DNA of 64,000 nucleotides from UBA8337 sp965221415 (GTDB lineage Bacteria; Pseudomonadota; Alphaproteobacteria; RS24): the NCBI GenBank assembly GCA_965221415.1, contig OZ244887.1, positions 806,001-870,000 of the forward strand, read 5' to 3'. The notes below the pieces were generated by a model. That model was not told where the DNA came from. It made no database searches and saw nothing but the letters and a program-made list of their open reading frames with translations. Made by a program: the position numbers and the translations under genes. The stretch's first letter is position 1. Each line of letters opens with the position of its first letter. This document shows positions 53,914 to 61,311 of this stretch, piece by piece.

Positions 53914-56900
53914 CGATTTTATACTTGCTGCTCCTATGACCGCCACTGAAGGCGAGCTTTATAGCTTTGATGTCACGCCGACTGCGGCGGTATCAGGCTC
54001 AATGACGATTCGCTGGCAGATTGTCCCGAAAGGGGCGTTGCCAATTGTGAGTTCCGATTTTCCATCTCTGACAGGAATGCTTAGCTTTGCGTCTGGAGCG
54101 ATTACCGCCCAAACCGTCAGCTTCATGCCAACCGATGATACGAGACGAGAAATCTCAAAAGACTTTGAACTGCGCATTTACGATGTTGGCAACAACTTGC
54201 TTGATACGCAAGCCGTCACGCTCAGTGACAACGACGCTGACACAGAGGCTTATGGTAACGAATTTCTTACAGGTGATGCTGATGCAAATATCATAGGTCT
54301 TGGTACGGCGCATGAAGTTGTAGCGAATGGTAGTGCTGGCAATGATTCCTATGTAATTAGCCGTTTCCAGTATGGGAATGTTGAGATAACCGATACAGTT
54401 GGAACGAACCTTGTCAAGTTTGATGTCGGTGTAACGATAACAGATTATGATGAAGAAAGTGCTGATGGTTTCATCAGAGTAATCTCCCGTGTTGATTTGA
54501 CGCTCTCAACGGGAGCTGTGATTAGGGTTATCAACCCTGTTGGTAAGTTTGTATTCCAGCTTGGTGATGACCCGATTATTACGACCTATGATGAGTTCAA
54601 GACGGCGTTTGAGGTGACTGGTGGCGCAGGTGGTGCTTCTGGTAGTGGTGGCGCGAGTGCTTTGGCCACAGATATTGAAGTAATGACACCTACAGATGTT
54701 CCAGACATTTCTGGTAATAGTTTGCCAACTCAATTTTCTCCTTCTTTTGGGTCTGCGAATGTAGACGTATTCAGTTCGGCTTCTACTTTTAGCTTTAGCC
54801 AAAATGGTAGTGCTGGCGATGATTTCTATGTGATTAGCCGTTTCCAGTATGGGAATGTTGAGATAACCGATACAGTTGGAACGAACCTTATCAAGTTTGA
54901 TGTCGGTGTAACGATAACGGATTATGATGAGGAAAGTGCTGATGGTTTTGTTACGGTAATCTCCCGTGTTGCTTTGACGCTTTCGACGGGTGCTGTGGTT
55001 ACGATTATCAACCCTGTTGGTAAGTTTGTATTCCAGCTTGGTGATGATGACGTTATTGCGACCTATGATGAGTTCAAGGGGGAGATTAGGGCAGAAGGCA
55101 GCAACGCCACCAGTGCCTTGGCTGCAAACTACACCATTCCTTTCCCACTTCCTGAGCCAGAAAACACAGCGCCGATTATTGGCGAAGGTGAGATTCTTGC
55201 GGTTAATTCGGCTGAAAACCAACGTACAGTGACGACACTGTCAGCGACGGATGATACGCCGAATGGTCTTAACTGGAGCTTGACTGGCGGTGCGGACATG
55301 GGCTCATTTTCTATTGATAGCACGACGGGGGCGATAACGTGGAATGAAGCGCCTGATTATGAAACTCTCAATAGTCGTAATGCTGGCAATAAAACGTTCA
55401 GCCTGACGGCCACGGTGACAGATGATGATGGCGCAGCGGATAATATCAACCTTATCGTCACGCTGACGGATGTGTTTGAGACCAATCCGAGCATTACGCA
55501 AGCTGATGGCTTTGTGGTTGAGTCAGCCGAGGAACAGAATGCGGTGACGACGCTTACAGCGACGGATACCACGCCGAATGGTCTGACGTGGAGCTTGGAT
55601 GGTGCAGATGCGTGGCTATTTGCGATCAACAGCGCGACGGGGGCGATTAGATGGACGATTACTCCCGATTATGAAACCTTCACGAGTGCAGCAAGCAACA
55701 AAGACTTCAGCCTGACCGCCACAGCGACAGATGGCGGCGGGCTGCAAGACACGATTAATCTCACCGTGAGATTGACCAATATAATTGAGAACACCGCCCC
55801 GAGCATCGCGACCATCATCGAGCCTTTTACGGGGCGCACGAATGCCAATGTCAATGGTGCCAATGGCAATGATGGCGTTTTCCATTATACGGGGACGATT
55901 ACCCAGAGTGGCACGGGCCCTATCGTGGAAGTGAGCGCGGGCGCGCAAGCTTATTTACCTGATGCGAGCGTCGTCGAGATTCCGGCGGGGATGTATACGC
56001 TGACGACGCCGCCCGCGAGTTTCGTGTCCTTTCTCTGGCTTGAAGATGACGATGGGACGTGGCAGTTGGGGTCGGGTGATAGGCCGACATCTGGCACATT
56101 CTATGCGCTTGGGTATTACGAGACTCTGGCGGGTAATTTTGTCGCGGCGGGGCAATCCGTTACGGATGCGCGGCTTGCCATCGAGACGCCGACGCTTGCG
56201 CTTGCGGTAGCTGAGAACGAGCTCGCGGCGGTGACTTCGCTGGCGGCCATAGATGTCACGCCTAATGGTATAACTTGGGGCTTAAGCGGTGCGGATGAGG
56301 GTTTGTTTACCATCGCCAGTGACGGTGTGATTTCGTGGAATGAAACGCCTGATTTCGAGGCGACGGTGAGCGCAGCAAACAGCAAAGTATTCAGCCTGAC
56401 GGTCACAGCGACCGATGACGGCGAACTTCACGACACGATTGACCTCACCATTACGCTCACCGATGTCAACGAAGCGCCGATGATTGACACTTCTGGTGGC
56501 ACGGCTAACTCAGCTGAGAACCAACGCACGGTGGCCACGCTTGCGGCGATGGATGTCGATGCGTCTGATAGCTTTACATGGTCACTGGAAAATAGCGGTG
56601 ACGCTGCCTTATTTGCCATTAATAGTGAAACGGGCGCGATTACGTGGGTCGCCACGCCTGATTTCGAGACGACGGTGAGCGCGGCAAACAGCAATGTGTT
56701 CAGCCTGACGGCTATCGTTACAGATGCGGCAGGGCTTCAAGATACCGTCGCTGTGACGGTTACATTGACCGATGAGAATGATGCGCCGATTATTGGCCAA
56801 GGCGACGCGCTTCTTGAGATTGAGGCAGCTGAAAACAACCAAGCCGTCACGACACTTGTCGCGATGGATGCGGATGCGTCAAGTACACTTAGCTGGAGCT

Positions 56901-59900
56901 TGACGGGTGGGGCGGACATCGCGTCATTTGTCATCGACCCCATGACGGGGGTGATTACGTGGGCAACCGCACCTGATTTCGAGACGACATTAAGCGTCGC
57001 TGAAACCAAAGTGTTCAGCCTGACAGCCACAGTCACCGATGATGTCGGCACAACAGATACGATTGACCTCAGCATTACCCTAACGCCGCCGACGGTGATT
57101 GATCGCGCCGACACTTATACGCTGCTTCGGGCGGATAATGGCGGTGCCGCAGCGGACACGCTATATGCAAGCAGTTCAACGGGGCCTCGGTTTATCGATG
57201 GCGGCGCACGCGCTGATATCATCTCTGGCAGTGTGTATGGTGATGTTATCGTCGGTGGCTATGGGGATGATACCATCGCGCTCGGTGCGGGTGCTGATAC
57301 GGTTATCTATCGCTTTGACAGCAGCGCGTCGGGCGGCTGGCGTGCGGTCGATGGTGGCGATGTTGTCACGAACTTTCAGCGTGGTATCGACAAGCTTCTT
57401 TTCGTCGATACGACAGGTGAGCTTATCGATTTTGCGGAATTTTTAGCTGATATTTCGCCAAACGGTCATACGCAAAATGGTTTTCCAGCGACACCCTCCG
57501 ATGTTATCTCGGGCGTACGGCTTATCTTTGATAATGGTAACGAAACGCAAATAAATGGGCTTTTCATTGACTTCAACTCTGCCGCCGATGACATGGGTAC
57601 GCAGCTTGGTACGCCAGCGGGAACAAGCCTGAGAATCGATTTTGCCGAACCACTTGACTATGTCGTTAATAGCCAACTCGTGGACGAATTTGCAAATTTT
57701 GGTGGGACGCGCGCCTTTTTGCATTCTTTAGGAAATAACGTCAACACGGCTAGCAACACGCGCATTTATCTGACGGACGATATCGATAGCGAAGCAACGC
57801 GCCCGCTATATGATTTCTCTAAATTGCCGCAACTGCTTGGAACAGCTGGTAGTTTTGCCGCCATTGACCCGAATGCGTTTCAGACCGTAGAGCTTGCCGA
57901 TGGGCGCGATTTGGGTCTCGCGCCGGTCGCGGCCGCACCGCTTATTACGGGAAGTCTGACGATTCTTGAGGACTTCACAGGCCACACGAATGTCGAGGTC
58001 AATGGTCGCAATGAAAATAATGGTATTTTCCATCATACGGCGACGATAACCGCGACTGGTACGCGAGAGGCCACCATAAGCGAGGGTGCGGTGGCTTACT
58101 TGCCTGATGGCAGGGTTGTCGATATTCCGTCTGGCACGCACGCTGTAACAATGACGGGCACGAGCGTTGCGCGTATCTGGCTTGAACAAGCAGATGATGG
58201 GACGTGGCAGATAGGCTCAGGTAATCTGCCGCCAGATGGTACATTCTATGGGCTTGGGTATTATTTTCTTACTTTTTCTGGCTTTCTCTATAATGGTGAT
58301 GTGGCGACAGGGCAGCGGATTATTATTGACGTTGACACTTTTGAGGTTGAGTCAGTTGAGAATGAACAAGCGGTCACCACGCTTTCAGCCACGGGTGTGG
58401 GGCGCTTGACGTGGGGCTTAAGCGGTGCCGACGCGGCGTTGTTTGCCATCGATAGTGAAACGGGCGCGGTTACGTGGGTAGCACTGCCAGATTATGACAC
58501 CCTCAATAGTGATGACGGTGACAAAGTGTTCGAGTTCACCGCCACAGTGACAGATACGAATGGACTTCAAGATTCCATATCTGTGGCGGTTACCTTGATG
58601 GAATTCATTGTGAACACAGCCCCAAGCATCACCCAAGGCGACGATGCGCTTGAAATTAGTTTGGCTGAGAATATCGAGACGGTGACCACGCTTGATGTGA
58701 CAGATGTCACGCCTAATGGTTTGACGTGGGGCTTAAGCGGTGCTGACGAGGCGCTGTTTGAAATCTCTGATGGGGGTGTGATAATGTGGGCCACTGCGCC
58801 TAATTATGAGACCCTCAACAGTGCTGACGGCGACAAAGTGTTCGCGCTTACCGCCACAGTGACGGATGGTGCTGGACTGCAAGACACGATTGCTCTGGCG
58901 GTGACATTAACGGATGTGGTTGAGACCGCTCCGAGCATTGATACCTCTGGTGTCACGGCTGTGCCAGACACAGTGCCGACAAATGTCGCACCATTGGCGA
59001 GCATTACGACCGATGTGACAGAATACACCCCTAACAATGCCGATAGGGCGACGGAAGCCAGACAGCAGCATCATATTGCAAATCTAACGGATGGGGTAAC
59101 GGATGACATAGATTGGAGTGGGCCACTGCTTGACGGGTATCACCCGCTTGATGCGGATGGTAAATTCCTGTCTTTTGCTCTTGATAGCAGCTATGTGCAA
59201 GGCAGCGTCCGTCTTCATAATAGGGATGGTGCTAGCGAGACTATTCGTATTGATAATTCAATATTAGAATTTCGGCTTGATGGCGTCGTTGTTGGCACAG
59301 CGACTTTGCAAAGTTCAACTCAGGATTCAGACAGAATCATCACGGTCACGCCGGCCGCTGATTTGGTGTTTGATGAAGTTCGGATTACCTTTAGTGGCGA
59401 CCGTCAGAATCTTGAAGAAATTGAAATCCTCGGTCGTCCAATAAGCCTTGTGTTTGAGTCAGCTGAAAACCAACAAGCGGTGACGACGCTCACAGCGACT
59501 GATGATACAACATCTGAGACGAACCTTAGGTGGAGCTTAAGCGGGGCAGATGAGGCACTGTTTGAAATCTCTGATGGGGGCGTTGTGACTTGGGTGGCGG
59601 TGCCTGATTATGAAACACTCAACAGTCAGGCGGGCAACAAAATGTTCGAGCTTACCGCCACAGTGACCGATGATGACGGGCTTCAAGATGCCGTTGACCT
59701 GACGGTTATATTGACGGATGCGCCAGCCATCACAACGCCGGTCATTGACCGTTCTCTTGCCGCTGCTGTGCCAGATACGACGGCGATAAATCTCGCCCCA
59801 ATGGCAATCATTACGACCGATGTGACAGAATACACGCCGAATAATGTCGATAGGGCGACGGAAGCCAGACAGCAGCATCATCTTGCAAATCTGACGGATG

Positions 59901-61219
59901 GGGTGGCGGGTCTCACGTCTGCTCAGTGGAGCGGGTCAATGCTCGAGGGTTATCACCCGCTTGATGCGGATGGTAAATTCCTGTCCTTCCGTTTTGAAAA
60001 CGACGATTATACGCAAGGCTCTGTTTTGCTTTATAACAGGGATGGTGGTGATGAGGATCGTATTGATGATTCAGTATTAGAGTTTTGGCTTGATGGTGTC
60101 GCTGTTGGCACGCCGACGGTTTTGGATCATACCAATCAGGGTGCGAACAGAATCATTCTGGTGACGCCCGCCGCTGATTTGGTATTTGATGAAGTTCGGA
60201 TTGTTTTTAGTGGCGACCGTCAGAACCTTGAAGAAATTGCGATTTTTGGGCAGCGTCAGGCGAGGCTTGAGGTTGAGTCGGCTGAGAACCAGCAAGTGGT
60301 GACGACGCTTGCGGCGAGCGATGCTGATGGTGATAGCTTCACATGGTCGCTGACGGATGGGGCGGATGCTGCCTTGTTTGCCATTGATAGCACGACGGGT
60401 GCGGTTACATGGGTTGATGCGCCTGATTATGAGACGCTTGATAGCGCGGCGGGCAACAAAGTGTTTAAGGTTACGGCCACGGTGACCGACGATAGCGGGC
60501 TGCAAGACAGCATTGGCCTGACGGTGACCTTGACTGATGAGGTGGGCGAGACGGCTTCTGTTGGTGTGCCGACCAGCATTCGGGTTGGCGATGGTAGCGC
60601 GGCTGATATTTTGGATGTGCATGATGCGCCGACTGGACTGCTTATTCAGGGCGGTGCGGGGGCTGATACGATTATTGGCACGGCGCATGGCGATATTATC
60701 GTTGGTGGGTTTGGTGACGATAGCATTACTTTGGGGACGGTCGGCGGTGCTGATAGAATTGTTTATCGGTGGGAAAGCGGTGCGACCCCCACGGCGACGG
60801 ATGGCGAGGACACCATTACAAACTTTAAGCGGGGCGAAGACCAGTTGATTCTTATTGATGTGGATACAGCATCGCCGATTACGAGCCTTACAGACTTTAA
60901 TGCTTATGGGTTAGGGGCGGATGGGCTTGTCACGCGGGAGACTGATTTAATTAAGTTTAATTTTATTGGTGTTACGCCCGATAATCCTAACGATGAGACT
61001 TTTTCGGCAGGTGTCACGATTGTTTTCGCCACTTCCAGTGGACTTGAACACAGACTTACTGTTGAATTTGACGAGCATGTGAGAGCTGCGGAGCTTGTCG
61101 AGATATTTCAGGCGTCACCGAATTTTATCGGTCTTGCGAACGCGCTCGGGGCGACGGATATGTTTGAGAGCATGATATTTGACGATGACACGACCAGTCT
61201 CGGCTTTGACATTATTTAA
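53909..61219 (+). CDS. Giant secreted/surface protein, 2436 residues
   Basis: Order: shared N-terminal module (1-110), two ISRFQYG modules (140-231 and 299-390), about nine cadherin-like repeats of about 90 residues (TLTATDTTPNGLTWSL ... LFAI ... ITW ... DYETL ... LTATVTD), two copies of the unassigned beta domain (635-758, 1351-1468), two RTX-like stretches (YGDVIVGGYGDDTIALGAGAD near 1110; GDIIVGGFGDDSITLG near 2265) and two F5/8-C-like domains (1690-1848, 1959-2114). The C-terminus LGFDII matches VGFDIL of the larger protein. No signal peptide, so type I export is likely. Ligand and function are unknown; carbohydrate binding is plausible from the F5/8-C-like domains. Confidence 0.88.
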   Translation: MTDFILAAPMTATEGELYSFDVTPTAAVSGSMTIRWQIVPKGALPIVSSDFPSLTGMLSFASGAITAQTVSFMPTDDTRREISKDFELRIYDVGNNLLDTQAVTLSDNDADTEAYGNEFLTGDADANIIGLGTAHEVVANGSAGNDSYVISRFQYGNVEITDTVGTNLVKFDVGVTITDYDEESADGFIRVISRVDLTLSTGAVIRVINPVGKFVFQLGDDPIITTYDEFKTAFEVTGGAGGASGSGGASALATDIEVMTPTDVPDISGNSLPTQFSPSFGSANVDVFSSASTFSFSQNGSAGDDFYVISRFQYGNVEITDTVGTNLIKFDVGVTITDYDEESADGFVTVISRVALTLSTGAVVTIINPVGKFVFQLGDDDVIATYDEFKGEIRAEGSNATSALAANYTIPFPLPEPENTAPIIGEGEILAVNSAENQRTVTTLSATDDTPNGLNWSLTGGADMGSFSIDSTTGAITWNEAPDYETLNSRNAGNKTFSLTATVTDDDGAADNINLIVTLTDVFETNPSITQADGFVVESAEEQNAVTTLTATDTTPNGLTWSLDGADAWLFAINSATGAIRWTITPDYETFTSAASNKDFSLTATATDGGGLQDTINLTVRLTNIIENTAPSIATIIEPFTGRTNANVNGANGNDGVFHYTGTITQSGTGPIVEVSAGAQAYLPDASVVEIPAGMYTLTTPPASFVSFLWLEDDDGTWQLGSGDRPTSGTFYALGYYETLAGNFVAAGQSVTDARLAIETPTLALAVAENELAAVTSLAAIDVTPNGITWGLSGADEGLFTIASDGVISWNETPDFEATVSAANSKVFSLTVTATDDGELHDTIDLTITLTDVNEAPMIDTSGGTANSAENQRTVATLAAMDVDASDSFTWSLENSGDAALFAINSETGAITWVATPDFETTVSAANSNVFSLTAIVTDAAGLQDTVAVTVTLTDENDAPIIGQGDALLEIEAAENNQAVTTLVAMDADASSTLSWSLTGGADIASFVIDPMTGVITWATAPDFETTLSVAETKVFSLTATVTDDVGTTDTIDLSITLTPPTVIDRADTYTLLRADNGGAAADTLYASSSTGPRFIDGGARADIISGSVYGDVIVGGYGDDTIALGAGADTVIYRFDSSASGGWRAVDGGDVVTNFQRGIDKLLFVDTTGELIDFAEFLADISPNGHTQNGFPATPSDVISGVRLIFDNGNETQINGLFIDFNSAADDMGTQLGTPAGTSLRIDFAEPLDYVVNSQLVDEFANFGGTRAFLHSLGNNVNTASNTRIYLTDDIDSEATRPLYDFSKLPQLLGTAGSFAAIDPNAFQTVELADGRDLGLAPVAAAPLITGSLTILEDFTGHTNVEVNGRNENNGIFHHTATITATGTREATISEGAVAYLPDGRVVDIPSGTHAVTMTGTSVARIWLEQADDGTWQIGSGNLPPDGTFYGLGYYFLTFSGFLYNGDVATGQRIIIDVDTFEVESVENEQAVTTLSATGVGRLTWGLSGADAALFAIDSETGAVTWVALPDYDTLNSDDGDKVFEFTATVTDTNGLQDSISVAVTLMEFIVNTAPSITQGDDALEISLAENIETVTTLDVTDVTPNGLTWGLSGADEALFEISDGGVIMWATAPNYETLNSADGDKVFALTATVTDGAGLQDTIALAVTLTDVVETAPSIDTSGVTAVPDTVPTNVAPLASITTDVTEYTPNNADRATEARQQHHIANLTDGVTDDIDWSGPLLDGYHPLDADGKFLSFALDSSYVQGSVRLHNRDGASETIRIDNSILEFRLDGVVVGTATLQSSTQDSDRIITVTPAADLVFDEVRITFSGDRQNLEEIEILGRPISLVFESAENQQAVTTLTATDDTTSETNLRWSLSGADEALFEISDGGVVTWVAVPDYETLNSQAGNKMFELTATVTDDDGLQDAVDLTVILTDAPAITTPVIDRSLAAAVPDTTAINLAPMAIITTDVTEYTPNNVDRATEARQQHHLANLTDGVAGLTSAQWSGSMLEGYHPLDADGKFLSFRFENDDYTQGSVLLYNRDGGDEDRIDDSVLEFWLDGVAVGTPTVLDHTNQGANRIILVTPAADLVFDEVRIVFSGDRQNLEEIAIFGQRQARLEVESAENQQVVTTLAASDADGDSFTWSLTDGADAALFAIDSTTGAVTWVDAPDYETLDSAAGNKVFKVTATVTDDSGLQDSIGLTVTLTDEVGETASVGVPTSIRVGDGSAADILDVHDAPTGLLIQGGAGADTIIGTAHGDIIVGGFGDDSITLGTVGGADRIVYRWESGATPTATDGEDTITNFKRGEDQLILIDVDTASPITSLTDFNAYGLGADGLVTRETDLIKFNFIGVTPDNPNDETFSAGVTIVFATSSGLEHRLTVEFDEHVRAAELVEIFQASPNFIGLANALGATDMFESMIFDDDTTSLGFDII
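54326..54601 (+). repeat. ISRFQYG module, copy A (276 bp)
   Basis: Encodes NGSAGNDSYVISRFQYGNVE ... LTLSTGAV ... PVGKFVFQLGD ... YDEFK. Copies B (54803-55078), C (61727-62002) and D (62189-62464) have identical length and only scattered base changes. Confidence 0.93.
54803..55078 (+). repeat. ISRFQYG module, copy B (276 bp)
   Basis: Near-identical to copies A, C and D. The about 100 bp before it (from 54700, encoding ISGNSLPTQFSPSFGSANVD) is also repeated before copy D at about 62090, so the duplicated unit is larger than the module. Confidence 0.93.
55815..56175 (+). repeat. Unassigned beta domain, intact copy
   Basis: Encodes PFTGRTNANVNG, GVFHYTGTIT, AYLPDASVVEIPAG, FLWLEDDDGTWQLGSGDRP and GTFYALGYY. 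Another intact copy is at 57955-58305; a diverged one is at 39955-40290. Confidence 0.7.
57955..58305 (+). repeat. Unassigned beta domain, second intact copy
   Basis: Encodes DFTGHTNVEVNG, GIFHHTATIT, AYLPDGRVVDIPSG, WLEQADDGTWQIGSGNLP and GTFYGLGYY. It directly follows an RTX-like segment and a helical stretch. Confidence 0.7.
58978..59440 (+). repeat. F5/8-C-like domain, copy 3
   Basis: Encodes HIANLTDGVTDDIDW, GYHPLDADGKFLSF, SVRLHNRDGASETIRI, SILEFRLDGVVVG and VRITFSGDRQNLEEIEILG. It is closely similar in DNA to copy 4. Confidence 0.65.
59785..60252 (+). repeat. F5/8-C-like domain, copy 4
   Basis: Encodes HLANLTDGVAGLTSAQW, GYHPLDADGKFLSFRF, SVLLYNRDGGDEDRI, SVLEFWLDGVAVG and VRIVFSGDRQNLEEIAIFG. 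One cadherin-like repeat separates it from copy 3. Confidence 0.65.
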
Positions 61220-61248
61220 CATCTTAAGTAGAGTGCGGAGTAGAGGGC

Positions 61249-61264
61249 TCGCGCCTATGCGCGA
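61249..61264. other. Hairpin in the gap before the last gene
   Basis: TCGCGC and GCGCGA form a 6-bp stem with a CTAT loop, extended by GG/CC after one mismatch and followed by TTT. Possible weak terminator between the paralogues. Confidence 0.5.
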
Positions 61265-61290
61265 ACCTTTGCGCGTGAAATAATAACAAC

Positions 61291-61311
61291 AAGAACGGAA
61301 CAAAAAATGAC
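61291..61311 (+). promoter_or_regulatory. Conserved leader element, copy 3
   Basis: AAGAACGGAACAAAAAATGA, then C: the third copy of the leader, ending in the ATG of the last gene. Confidence 0.75.

Noticed and set aside
54506..55222. Minus-strand frames of about 240-400 residues in the giant genes (also 62042-63232)
   Set aside because: They mirror the plus-strand repeats, are Arg/Asn-rich without domain resemblance, and recur wherever the repeated DNA recurs.
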